Assembly: GCA_963730995.1 (NCBI GenBank)
Contig: CAVSUB010000001.1
Span: 1,178,001-1,242,000 of the forward strand
Direction of reading: 5' to 3'
DNA from: CAVSUB01 sp963730995
GTDB lineage: Bacteria > Acidobacteriota > Vicinamibacteria > Vicinamibacterales > 2-12-FULL-66-21
DNA length: 64,000 nucleotides
The notes beneath the pieces were generated by a model. That model was given only the letters and a program-made list of their open reading frames with translations, had not been told where the DNA came from and searched no databases. Below, one piece after another: positions 41,942-51,590 of the stretch. Positions within the stretch are counted from its first letter, which is position 1; the number at the start of each line of letters is the position of its first letter. The translations under genes and the position numbers were made by a program.

Positions 41942-44866
41942 TCAGAACTGGAACCGCACCCCAATCCTGATCTGCCGCGGCGTCTCGAGCTGCGAGAGGT
42001 TGAAGCGGCTCGACTGCCCGAAGTCCGGATTCACGACCCCGAACGTTGTCTCGGTATTCGGATCGTAGTCGAGCGGAATCTGCCGGTTGAACAGGTTGAA
42101 CACGTCGGCCAGCAGGGAGACGTGCTCGTTGCGGCCGACCCGCAGCCGATAGTCCGCGTGGATGGCGGTGTCGTATTGGGTTGGCGTCCGGGTCAGGAAC
42201 CCGTCGATCGTGTCGAAACCCGCGCCGCGCACCGACTCCGGTATCTCACCGGGGCTGTTGTAGACCGGGTTCGCGGCGAGTGCCGTCAGCGGCTTGCCGG
42301 AGGACACCATCAGGCCCGCACCCACGTTCAACCCTATGTCGAACTGATAGCTGCCGAACGCCTTGAACTGGTGCGGACGGTCGAGCGGGAGCGGACCGGC
42401 CCCCGCCGCGCCGAGGAAGCGGACGTCGCCCCTGTAGCCGAACTGCGGCACGCCGATCGCCGTGTAGCTTGGATCGTTCGTTGGAAAGTCGAACAACGAC
42501 GTGATCCCCGGATCGGACTGTCCGTTGTCGTCACGATAGAACCCTTCGTAGGTGCCGCGCAGGCGCGAGTAGCGGTACGAGGACTGGAGCGTCCATCGAT
42601 TCGAGAGCCGCTTGTCTGCGGTCACCTCGACGGCGTTGTAGCGGTGAATCGGCGTCTCGAACGCGGCGCCGAAATCGCCCTGCACCGCTGTGGAAGGCCC
42701 TGGATTCGTCAGTACGTAGTCGATCGACTGCGTACCGGGAAGACCGAGATCGAACGCGACCACGGGAAACGGCTGCACGTCCTCGAGGACGCGCGGGATG
42801 TCGCGATGGATATAACGGACCCCCATGTTGAGCCCGGGCAGCACTTCGTGCTCGACGCCCGCGATCACCTCGTTGACATACATCGCCTTGACCGACGGAT
42901 CGATCACGTCCGCCGAGACACCCTGCTGAAGAAAGTGCGACGTCGTGTCGGCCGCGAGGGTCCCGTCCGGGATCGGCTGCGTGAGCGCCGCGTCGAAATA
43001 ATCGGCCCTGCTGACGCCCGCGTCCGCCGACAGCGATCTCGCGGCAAGGTCATTCGGCATTCGTGTGTAGAACCGGCCCCAGCTGCCGAACACTTTCGAG
43101 CGGCCGTTCCCCGCGGGATCCCAGGTGCCGCCAATCCGCGGACCCCATTCGTTGCCGAGCGAGAGGCTGGTGAGGGTGCCTGTCAGCGCCTGATGCTCGT
43201 ACCGAAGACCGGGGTTAATCGTTACCCGGGATCCGATCCTCCAGCTGTCCTGTACGAAGAAGGACGTGTAGTTCTGCGACGTGTCGCGCACGTTGCTCGT
43301 GTTCGCGCGTACCACGCGATAGATCTGCCCGTACGTCGGGTCCGACAGGATGTCGATCTCGGCGCCGGTTGCCGTCTGCACACCGTTCGGCAGCATGAAC
43401 GTCGGGCCCGTACGGTTGATGGTGTTCAGGTAGTCGAGGTGCTCGGCGAGCACGCCGTAGTGGATCTGATGATCGCCGATCAGGTTCGTGACCTTGGCGC
43501 CGTACTGCCAGTTGGTGCTCTGATTCCCGACCTCGTAGAACCCGATACCGCCTGACGGTTGATGGGGCTCCACTGTGTCGTCTGTGACCGACCACTGGTC
43601 CACCGAGGGCACCTCGACGAGATTGTTCGCAGCCCGCGCGAAGGATCCTTCGACGAGCCACTTGCCATGGATCGAGCCCTCGTACTTGACGGCCTGGTTG
43701 TGCCCGCCGTACGTGTCCAGCCGGCTGAAAGCCGACGTGTCCGGGTTCAAGAGCGCCGTGTAACGCTGGGGCCCGTTGTCGCCGTGCGCCGGGTCGCCGA
43801 AAAACGACGCGTCGATCCGCTGCGTCGGTGTCGCCTGCCACGTCGCCTTGGCCGCGTACGGCGTGATGCGCCGATCTTGAGACACCGCTCCCAGGCTCTG
43901 TAGCGGGAAGCCGTCCGGCGCCACGTACAGCGTGCGATTCGACTGCGGATCGATCGCGCCGAAGAAAAACGCTTTGCCCGGAACGATCGGCCCGCCCACT
44001 TCGGCGCCGAAGTCGTCTTCTCGCGTGCCCTCGATGTTCACCGTGCCGTTGGTCGTCTGGACCTGCTTGTACGAGCTCTCCAGGCCGTCCGGCCGGTAGT
44101 ATCCGAAGAGGCTGCCGCGCAGCTGGTTCGTCCCGCTCTTCGTGATGACGTTGACGAGGCCGCCGGAGGCCTGGCCGTACTCGGCCTGGTATCCGCCGGT
44201 CTGCACCTGCGCTTCTTTGATGAAATCGAACGGCAGACCGTTGCCGAGGGATCCGAACACGATCGAGTACGACCCGAGCGCGCCGTAGCCGCCGTTCGTG
44301 ATGTTCACGCCGTCGACCACGTAACTGTTCTCGAGGCCGCTGCCGCCGGCAATCGACGGGTTCGCCTGGCCAACCTGACCGCCGCTGCTGACGCCGGGCG
44401 CGAGGTAGAGCGCGTCACTGAATCGGCGGCCCACCGGAACGCTGTTCAGGAGCTCGCTGTCGAGCGAGGCGCCGATTGTGGTGGATGACGTGTCGATCAC
44501 GGGCGACGCGCCCTTGACCTCCACTGCCTCGGTCACGCCGGCGAGCTGCATCGAGAGCGTGAGATCGACGCGTTGCCCGACGCGCACCTGAATGTGCTGA
44601 CGGTTGACAGAGCTGAAGCCTGCAAGGTCGACTTTGACCTCGTAGTCGCCTGGCGTAAGAAAGGGCGCGAAGAACCGCCCGTCGGAATCGGTCGTGAGCG
44701 TGCGACTGCCCTGCGGCGAGACGATCGTCACCGCCGCGCCGGGCACTACGAGCCCCTGTGCGTCAGCGACTCGGCCCGCAATCGAGCCAGTCGTGGTCTC
44801 CTGCGCGGCCACGGCGGCCGCCGTGGTCAAGACCAGGAGCGGAAGAATAGCCACCCATCGTTGCAT
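41942..44866 (-). CDS. TonB-dependent receptor with N-terminal carboxypeptidase-regulatory domain
   Basis: 974 residues; a perfect GGAGGTAA site precedes the ATG at 44866. Residues 1-21 are a signal peptide. Residues ~26-108 are the carboxypeptidase-regulatory domain (GSIAGRVADAQGLVVPGAAV, DSDGRFFAPFLTPGDYEVKV). The plug follows (YVVDGVNITNGGYGALGSYS, VQTGGYQAEYGQASGGLVNV) and then a 22-strand barrel whose last strand ends in IRIGVRFQF, as outer-membrane proteins do. This is the Oar/CarboxypepD type common in Acidobacteria, thought to import oligosaccharides or peptides. No TonB box is obvious. It lies next to the VPS10-like gene, which may be its surface partner. Confidence 0.9.
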   Translation of the reverse strand: MQRWVAILPLLVLTTAAAVAAQETTTGSIAGRVADAQGLVVPGAAVTIVSPQGSRTLTTDSDGRFFAPFLTPGDYEVKVDLAGFSSVNRQHIQVRVGQRVDLTLSMQLAGVTEAVEVKGASPVIDTSSTTIGASLDSELLNSVPVGRRFSDALYLAPGVSSGGQVGQANPSIAGGSGLENSYVVDGVNITNGGYGALGSYSIVFGSLGNGLPFDFIKEAQVQTGGYQAEYGQASGGLVNVITKSGTNQLRGSLFGYYRPDGLESSYKQVQTTNGTVNIEGTREDDFGAEVGGPIVPGKAFFFGAIDPQSNRTLYVAPDGFPLQSLGAVSQDRRITPYAAKATWQATPTQRIDASFFGDPAHGDNGPQRYTALLNPDTSAFSRLDTYGGHNQAVKYEGSIHGKWLVEGSFARAANNLVEVPSVDQWSVTDDTVEPHQPSGGIGFYEVGNQSTNWQYGAKVTNLIGDHQIHYGVLAEHLDYLNTINRTGPTFMLPNGVQTATGAEIDILSDPTYGQIYRVVRANTSNVRDTSQNYTSFFVQDSWRIGSRVTINPGLRYEHQALTGTLTSLSLGNEWGPRIGGTWDPAGNGRSKVFGSWGRFYTRMPNDLAARSLSADAGVSRADYFDAALTQPIPDGTLAADTTSHFLQQGVSADVIDPSVKAMYVNEVIAGVEHEVLPGLNMGVRYIHRDIPRVLEDVQPFPVVAFDLGLPGTQSIDYVLTNPGPSTAVQGDFGAAFETPIHRYNAVEVTADKRLSNRWTLQSSYRYSRLRGTYEGFYRDDNGQSDPGITSLFDFPTNDPSYTAIGVPQFGYRGDVRFLGAAGAGPLPLDRPHQFKAFGSYQFDIGLNVGAGLMVSSGKPLTALAANPVYNSPGEIPESVRGAGFDTIDGFLTRTPTQYDTAIHADYRLRVGRNEHVSLLADVFNLFNRQIPLDYDPNTETTFGVVNPDFGQSSRFNLSQLETPRQIRIGVRFQF

Positions 44867-44882
44867 CGGTTACCTCCAGCAT

Positions 44883-44933
44883 AGGACCCGTTCAGAAGTA
44901 GGTGCGCCATTCACCTACTTCTGAGCGGGTCCT
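44883..44933. repeat. 22-bp inverted repeat upstream of a TonB receptor gene
   Basis: Arms 44883-44904 and 44912-44933 (AGGACCCG…GTAGGTG) are inverted with one mismatch around CGCCATT. Single copy in this window. It starts 16 bp before the receptor's start codon, so in the mRNA leader it would form a strong hairpin just ahead of the Shine-Dalgarno site. From 44934 to 45142 I see no gene. Confidence 0.88.
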
Positions 44934-45142
44934 AACCGCATCCTTCGCCCGGACTGTTCGAGGCAACGCTCATACCAGCGAAGCACGGCTGCGACTGACC
45001 GCGAAAACGTTCGCGTGTCACAGGCGTGTCACACAACGACGATCGGAACGGTGAGGCGGATGTGTGGGGGCGGGGCGGAGCTGCCAGCCATCCCTCTGGT
45101 ACTTTTACCAGTGGTGCGACGCGCGCAATCCAGGCTGGGAGC

Positions 45143-45192
45143 ACCAGAAGATCAGAGCCTTTGGCTGATCTCCTGAGCTCCTGGTCTCCTGT
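45143..45192. repeat. AGGAG/CTCCT palindrome, partial copy
   Basis: CCAGAAGATCAGAGCC faces GGCTGATCTCCTGAGCTCCTGG. The left arm appears shortened compared with the other copies. It lies between convergently arranged signals, just after the stop of the TIM-barrel gene at 45229. Confidence 0.7.
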
Positions 45193-45228
45193 TTTGAGAC
45201 AGGCGCCGCCGGTTGAAGAGGAGTGGAT

Positions 45229-46158
45229 CTACGTCGCCAGCGCGGCGCGGCAGAACTCGATGGACTTCTTGATTTCGGTCATCCGATCCGACCCGGCGGG
45301 AACCGGGTACTCGAATTCGATCGTGGCCTGGATGTTCCACTTGTTGTCGCGGATGAGTCGAAGCGCCTCCGCGATCGGCGTGTCACCCTCGCCGAACGGC
45401 ACGTTCGCGCCCTTGTTCGCCTTCCGATCCTTCACGTGAATGTGCGTGATTCGATCGTGGTGCGCCTTGAGGAACGGAATCGGCGACCCGTGGTTACCCG
45501 ACACGAAATGGCCGATGTCCAGGTTCGCTCCGTTGTGGGTCGCGTAGCCGAACACCTTCTCCCAGTTCTCGGGGCCCGTCGCCTCGTGCCCGTGGTAGCC
45601 GACCATCATCTTGTGCTTGTCGGCGAACTCGCCGACTCGCTTCGGTCCGTCCTCGGCGATCTCGGTTGAGATCGCGCGTGCGCCGAGCGCCTTGGCGAGC
45701 TCGAACGCGTAATCCAGCGCCTGATCGCTGAACGCGTAGATGCCGTCGAACTTGACGATCTCGATGAGCACGCCCGCGTCGTTGTATTTCTTGCGGAAGG
45801 CGCGTGCCTTCTCCATTGACGCGGAGCCCCGCCACTTATTGAGGCCTTCGGTGACGGCAGGATCGGCTCCCCGGCCATCGATCAGGTCTGCGGGCGCTCC
45901 CATGAACGTCTCGACAGGCTGCGAGCGCAGCTCGAGGCCGCTCACGCCCAGCTGAATGCAGTTCTGGAGCAGGAGATCCGCTTCCATATTCCGGCCGCCC
46001 AGGCTGTACGGAACGTTCAATCCGATCTGGACGCCTTTGACTTTGGAGTCCGGCTTGGCTTGAAGCACCGCGCCCAGAACCGTGGACGGCTGGATCAATC
46101 GGGCGGCGGGAATGACGGTCAGGGCAAGTCGCGCGAGCTCACGGCGTGTGTAAGACAT
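45229..46158 (-). CDS. Exported sugar phosphate isomerase/epimerase-like TIM-barrel protein
   Basis: 309 residues from the ATG at 46158. MSYTRRELARLALTVIPAAR is a short twin-arginine-like signal. The barrel has LEIVKFDGIYAFSDQALDYA-type strands, MMVGYHGHEATGPENWE, LDIGHFVSGNHGSPIPF and ITHIHVKDRKANKGANVPFG, which place His/Glu/Asp metal ligands as in inosose dehydratase/epimerase-like proteins. The open frame continues upstream to 46290 through a GGAAGCG tandem repeat coding for SGKREAG units; that is unlikely to be protein, though the repeat supplies GGGAAG just before the ATG. Third such barrel in the window. It follows a TonB receptor on the same strand. Substrate unknown. Confidence 0.85.
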   Translation of the reverse strand: MSYTRRELARLALTVIPAARLIQPSTVLGAVLQAKPDSKVKGVQIGLNVPYSLGGRNMEADLLLQNCIQLGVSGLELRSQPVETFMGAPADLIDGRGADPAVTEGLNKWRGSASMEKARAFRKKYNDAGVLIEIVKFDGIYAFSDQALDYAFELAKALGARAISTEIAEDGPKRVGEFADKHKMMVGYHGHEATGPENWEKVFGYATHNGANLDIGHFVSGNHGSPIPFLKAHHDRITHIHVKDRKANKGANVPFGEGDTPIAEALRLIRDNKWNIQATIEFEYPVPAGSDRMTEIKKSIEFCRAALAT

Positions 46159-46160
46159 TA

Positions 46161-46371
46161 GCTTCCCGCTTCCGCTTCCGCTTCCCGCTTCCCGCTTCCC
46201 GCTTCCCGCTTCCCGCTTCCCGCTTCCCGCTTCCCGCTTCCCGCTTCGCGCTTCCCGCTTCGAGATTGTAGCTGCGAGCTTCCCGAACACAAGTGAATAG
46301 CCTCCGGCCCAGCTCCAGCCCCCAACCGAGCACGAACCCGGCTGGAAGCTGGAAGCTGGGAGCTGGAAGCG
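46161..46371. repeat. GCTTCCC tandem array facing a GGAAGCT tandem array
   Basis: From 46161 to about 46262 the unit GCTTCCC (sometimes GCTTCC) is repeated about fourteen times. After a ~75-bp spacer, 46341-46371 holds several GGAAGCTG units, the inverse sequence. The pair occupies the whole gap between two genes and could form a long, slippery hairpin. Unit copy number is probably variable. Confidence 0.9.
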
Positions 46372-46374
46372 TTC

Positions 46375-49300
46375 TTAGAACACGAACCTCGCGCCGAACC
46401 GGAGACTGCGCTGGCTGCCGGTGGGGCCGGTGACCTGGCCGAAGGTGTTGCCGGTGGCGGTGCTGAACGTGGTGTTCGGGTTGCCCCAGCGCACCGAGTT
46501 CGTGACGTTGTAGGCGTCGACGCGGACCTCCGCGTAGCGGGAGCCGCCGACGTTGAACTTCTTGAAGAGCGAGCCGTCGAGCTCCCAGAAGCCCGGCCCC
46601 TCAGGACCGCTGTTCCGCTTCATGTTGCCCTGCACGCCCGTCGGCGGCTGCGAGTAGACGGACGGGTCGAAGTACAGGTTGCCCTGGCCGAGGCCGCCGA
46701 GCACTTTGTTCTCGCCATTGAGGTTCGCGTAGGCAGTACCGTTCCCTCCGTTGCTCGGGGTGTTCAGCGTAGTGCCGCTGCCGTTAATGCTGAGCGGCAC
46801 GCCGGACTGCGCGACGAACAGGCCGCTCACCTGCCAGCCGCCGATTAACTTGCCCATCAGGCCTTCCTTCAGCCACCGCTTGTTGGGGCCCCACGGCAGT
46901 TCGTAGAGACCGGTGAGCGAGTAGTTGTGAAGCCGATCGAAGTTCGACCGCCCCCAGCTCTGCTCGAAGTCGATCGGCGTCGAGATCGCTCCGTTCTCGT
47001 TCACGTAGTCGTACGAGCGGCTCAGCGTGTACGAGTTGGTCACCATGAACCCGCTGCGGAAGCGGCGATCGACCTTCACCTGCAGGCCGTTGTAGGTGGA
47101 CTTGTTCGAGTTCGTGCGCGTGCGGCTGAAGCCAGTGCGCTGGAACGCTGTTGAGAACTCAGGCCGGCCGTTGTTGCCCGATCCGTAGATCAGACTGGCG
47201 TTGGCGTCGACGTCCATCACGAGGTCCGGCCGCGGTTGCCGACGTAGGCGATGTCCGCCGTCAGCAGGTACGGCAACTGGCGCTGGTAGGCAACGTTCCA
47301 CGATTGGAGCGTGCCCTCGTGAAGCGTGTTCGGGATGACGTCGAAGGTCGCGTTCGTCAGCGCTCCGCTCACCGGAATGATGCCGTTCGACGGAATGTCG
47401 AGCAGCGCCGGTGGCGGGAAGCCGGTGACCATCGACCCGGCCGGCTGGAACCCGTTGACCGCGGTCCCCGCGTAGGTCTGCTTGACCGGGTAGTTGAACG
47501 CGTAGCGGTTGTCCGGGAACGGAATCGTGCTGGCGCCGTATCCCGCACGCACCACGTTCTTGTCGTTGAGGCGCCAGGACACGCCGGTCCGCGGCGAGAA
47601 GTTGGTGAACTTCTTCTTCACGTTCAGCGCTTCGTCCGTGTCGCCGAACCCCGAGACGTGCAGCGTGTGCGTCGCCGGATCGTAGTTGGACAGGCTGCCC
47701 GCCCCCTCGAGGCCTGCGAGCGGCGTGTAGTACTCCCAGCGCAGCCCGAGGTCCACGGTCACGTTCGAGCGCACCTGCCACTTGTCCTGGGCGAACGCGA
47801 AGAGCCCGGTGTGCTTCGTGCCTGGCCGGTCGAAGACCTTGAGGTCGCGCTGCACGGTGTTCGGCCAGTCGAGGAGGAACGACGCGAACGAGTTGGCGAT
47901 GCTGGTGGTCGACGCCGCGTCGGCGGGGTTGCCGGTGCCGGAGGAGTTGAAGGCGAACCGGCCGCGTGGTCCGCCGGCATCCTGCGTCTGCAGCAGCATG
48001 TCGTCGTTGTGGCGGTACTCCCCACCAACCTTCACGGTGTGCGACTGCAACAGCCTGGTCAACACGCCGTTGAAGCTCCAGGTCTTCTCCGAGCGGTCCC
48101 ACGGCTGGCTGGCCGAGAACCCGAGCACCGGATCCGAGTAGCCGCCGATGCTGATCTGCGAGAGCCCGCTCGTGAACTCGTCGATGTTCGCGCCGGGAAT
48201 CCCAACGTCCGCGCTCGTCGTCAGCCCGTTGGCGGTCGTCGAGGTGACGTTGTGGTAGTAGTTCAAGCCGCCGCGGACGTCGAGCACGGTCTTCGCGCTG
48301 AAGACGCGTGTCCACGTGCCGGCGCCGCTGTAGCTGGTGTTGGTGCCCGAACCGGCGAACCCGCCGTTGGCCGGACCGCCGTACTGACCGTAGAGCCCGG
48401 GGTCGAAGACGTCGGGCCGCATGAAGCTGAGACGGAAGCTCACCTGGTCCTTCGCGGTCGCCGTGTAGCTGACCTTCGTGTCGAAGCCGTCGGTGGTCTT
48501 CTCGCGCGTCTGCGCCTGCTGGAAGTTGTTCTGGCCGAACGTCGCACCGGCGATGTTGGGAGCCGGAATGAACCCCATAAGCTTGCGGGCGATCGGGCTG
48601 ATCCGGTCCTGCGGAACCAGGTTGTTCGTAAAGGCCGTCCGTCCCGCGCCGGTCGCCGCGCCCGTCGCCGGATCGTAGATGCCGTTGCTCACCTCGCTGA
48701 AATCGCCGTTGCGCATCTTCGCCGTCGGCACCGTCGCGCGCACGACGTAGCCGTTGTTGTCGATCGTGTGCTGGTAGTCGCCGAAGAAGAACAGCTTGTT
48801 CTTGACGATCGGCCCGCCCAGCGTGAAGCCGGCGTTGACGAACTTGGTCGGCGCCTTGAGGTGGGTGAGGTAGTCGCTGGCGTTGGTCGAGTTGTTGTTG
48901 CCGAAGAAGAACCCGCTGCCCTTGAGATCGTTGGTGCCGGACTTCAGGGTCACGTTCGTGACCGCGCCGCCCGAGCGCCCGAACTCCGCGTCGTAGTTGC
49001 TGGTCGCCACGCTGACGGTCTCGAGCGCATCCGCCGCCGGAATGATCACCTGCAGCAGCCCGGTCTTCTGGTTGTCGTCCAGCCCTTCGATGAGCGTGTT
49101 GCTGGCCATGCCCGGCTGGCCGTTGACCTCGAACCGCAGCGAGTCCTGAGAGTTGAAGAATTGCGAGTGCTCCCGGTGCGGCCGTGTCACGCCTGGCACC
49201 GTGATCAGAAGCGACTGGAAATTCCGGTTGAATGTCAGCGGGAGCTCCGACACCATCTTCGACTCGAGGATCCGGCCGGTGTCAGTGCGGTCCGTCTGCA

Positions 49301-49730
49301 GCAGGGGCGACTCCGCAGACACGGTCAATGTCTCGTTGATCTGTCCGACTTCGAGCTTCATGTCGACGCGGACGGTGGTGTTCACCTCGACCTTCACGTT
49401 CGGCCGTTCCACCTTCTTGAAGCCCTGGATCTCCGCATTCACGGTATAGGTGCCGTTCCGCAGGCTGGAGAAAATGTAGTTGCCTGCTTCGTTGGTGATT
49501 GCTGTCCGGCTCGTGTTCGTTTGCACCTCGAGCGCGGTCACGGTCGCGCCGGGAACGCCGGCGCCGCTCGAGTCGGTCACGTTACCGAGCAGGGTCCCCG
49601 TCACGGCCTGCGCCCGGGCCGTGGAGGGCAACAGCAGAATCCCGACGAGCGCACAAATTGTCACCAGACATCCGATCGGGACGCGGCGGCATGCGGCCTG
49701 CCTCACCGTCGTCCGTACGATTCCGTACAT
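46375..49730 (-). pseudogene. TonB-dependent receptor with carboxypeptidase-regulatory domain, single frameshift
   Basis: The first ~837 residues are read from 49730 (GGAGGAAG before the ATG; signal peptide 1-41; carboxypeptidase-regulatory domain with GNVTDSSGAGVPGATVTALE at ~45-125; plug with NTLIEGLDDNQKTGLLQVII; barrel). After YVGNRGR a one-base deletion near 47226-47228 leads to a stop at 47217. The frame that continues (DLVMDVDANASLIYGSG… to …GSQRSLRFGARFVF) holds the last ~275 residues, including the C-terminal phenylalanine. Restoring one G joins them into ~1118 residues, normal for this Oar-like family. It sits upstream of a TIM barrel gene and downstream of the sugar-acid operon, so it may import the operon's substrate. 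Consensus error possible. Confidence 0.87.
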
Positions 49731-49859
49731 GGTGCTTCCTCCTCTAGGAAAGGCCAGACTTGCAATCCTACACGACGCTGTCGTTCGACTGTCACTACGG
49801 CGGGAAAAGATCGTATCAGGAATCTGCCGAGCTGGGCGGGAAAACAGCCGTATACAGCC

Positions 49860-51590
49860 TCAGTGTATTTCCGGCTCGGCGATGGGGGCCGTCCCCTCCA
49901 GGAAGTCGAAATCGCACCCCCGGTCGGCCTGGGTGACGTGTCCGGAATAGAGCCGCCCGAATCCCCGGGGATACTTGGCCTCCAGAGGCGTCCACGACTC
50001 CTTGCGGCGGGCGAGCTCACCCTCCGGCACGCCAAGGGAGAGGCGGCGTCCCGGGACGTCCAGCTCGATGATGTCTCCGTCCCGGACCAGCGCCAGGGGT
50101 CCTCCGACAAACGACTCGGGGGCGACGTGAAGCACGCACGTCCCATAGCTCGTGCCGCTCATGCGGGCGTCCGAGACACGGACCATGTCGCGAACGCCCT
50201 GCGCCAGGATCTTCTTCGGAATGGGCAGCATCCCCCACTCCGGCATGCCAGGCCCGCCGAGCGGCCCCGCATTCTGAAGCACGAGGACGGAGTCAGGCGT
50301 CACGGGAAGCGCCGGATCGTCGATCCGCGCGTCCATGTCGTTGAAGTCACGAAACACCACCGCAGGTCCGGCATGCTGGAGCAGTCGGCGATCCGCGGCA
50401 GTGTGCTTGATGACGGCGCCGTTCGGCGCCAGATTGCCCCGCAGCACCGCCACGCCCCCTTCGGGTCCCAACGGCCGATCTCTCGGGACGATCACCTCGT
50501 CGTTCGAGACGACCGCATCCGCGACGTTCTCTCTCAGCGTCCGCCCGTTCACTGCGAGACAGTCCATGTGCAGCAGATCGTCCATCCGATGCAACAGCCC
50601 GCGGAGTCCGCCGGCATAGTAGAAATCCTCCATCAGGAATTTGCCGGACGGGCGGATGTTGGCGAGGAAGGGCGTCCGCCTGGACAGCTGGTCGAATCGA
50701 TCCAGGTCGAGCGAGGCGCCCGCGCGTCCTGCCATCGCAATGAGGTGAATGATGGCGTTGGTCGATCCGCCGAGCGCCATCGCCACCGTGACGGCATTTT
50801 CGAAGGCTTCGGTCGACAGGATGTCGCGCGGCCTCACATCCTCCCACACCATCTCCACGATACGTCGACCTGCGGCGGTAGCCATGCGCGGGTGCGCGGA
50901 GTCGGCGGCAGGAATGGACGATGCGCCCGGCAGCATCAGCCCCAACGCATCGACCGCCGACGTCATCGTCGACGCGGTCCCCATAGTCATGCACGTGCCG
51001 TAGGACCGCGCGATGCCGTCTTCCATTTCGCGCCACGAGCATTCGTCCAGCGTGCCCGCCCGCCGTTCGGTCCAGTATTTCCAGACGTCGCTGCCCGATC
51101 CCAGGATCTGACCGCGCCAGTTGCCACGCAGCATCGGGCCCGCGGGAATTACGATGGCCGGAAGGTTCGCGCTCGTTGCGCCCATCACGAGCGCAGGGAT
51201 CGTCTTGTCACAGCCGCCCATCAGGACGACGCCGTCGACGGGGTAGGACCGGAGCGCTTCCTCTGCCTCCATCGCGAGGAGGTTGCGGTACATCATGGTG
51301 CTCGGCTTCATGTACGTCTCGCCGAGCGTCATGACCGGGATTTCCATCGGGAAACCGCCCGCCTGCCAGATGCCGCGCTTGACTTCCTCCGCGCGCACAC
51401 GGAAATGCGTGTGGCACGGATTCGCGTCGCTCCATGTGTTCAGGATGGCGATGACCGGCTTGCCGGAGATGTCGTCCACGCTGAACCCCGCTTGCTTGGC
51501 GCGGGAGCGGTGTCCGAACGATCGGAGATCGTCTTTCCCGAACCATCGGTAGCTTCGAAGCTCCGTGGGCTGACGGCGCGGCCGGCTCAT
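49860..51590 (-). CDS. IlvD/Edd-family sugar-acid dehydratase (L-arabinonate/xylonate dehydratase type)
   Basis: 576 residues from the ATG at 51590; the ORF extending to 52280 is a shadow. The three cysteines of the family's iron-sulfur cluster are in SDANPCHTHFRV, VVLMGGCDKTIPA and SYGTCMTMGTASTM. SYRWFGKDDLRSFGHRSR at the N-terminus and PLGGPGMPEWGMLPIP near the C-terminus match the pentonate/hexonate dehydratase branch, not dihydroxy-acid dehydratase of branched-chain synthesis. It should convert an aldonate to a 2-keto-3-deoxy acid in the cytoplasm. Its start overlaps the stop of the DHDPS-family gene (ATGA), which supplies the next step. Exact sugar unresolved. Confidence 0.88.
   Translation of the reverse strand: MSRPRRQPTELRSYRWFGKDDLRSFGHRSRAKQAGFSVDDISGKPVIAILNTWSDANPCHTHFRVRAEEVKRGIWQAGGFPMEIPVMTLGETYMKPSTMMYRNLLAMEAEEALRSYPVDGVVLMGGCDKTIPALVMGATSANLPAIVIPAGPMLRGNWRGQILGSGSDVWKYWTERRAGTLDECSWREMEDGIARSYGTCMTMGTASTMTSAVDALGLMLPGASSIPAADSAHPRMATAAGRRIVEMVWEDVRPRDILSTEAFENAVTVAMALGGSTNAIIHLIAMAGRAGASLDLDRFDQLSRRTPFLANIRPSGKFLMEDFYYAGGLRGLLHRMDDLLHMDCLAVNGRTLRENVADAVVSNDEVIVPRDRPLGPEGGVAVLRGNLAPNGAVIKHTAADRRLLQHAGPAVVFRDFNDMDARIDDPALPVTPDSVLVLQNAGPLGGPGMPEWGMLPIPKKILAQGVRDMVRVSDARMSGTSYGTCVLHVAPESFVGGPLALVRDGDIIELDVPGRRLSLGVPEGELARRKESWTPLEAKYPRGFGRLYSGHVTQADRGCDFDFLEGTAPIAEPEIH

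Noticed and set aside
46161..46262. CRISPR-like array
   Set aside because: Units are only 7 bp and contiguous, with no spacers and no cas genes; it is a simple tandem repeat.
49860..51590. Dihydroxy-acid dehydratase IlvD of valine/isoleucine synthesis
   Set aside because: The N- and C-terminal signatures and the neighbouring sugar-acid genes fit the aldonate dehydratase branch; no other ilv genes are near.
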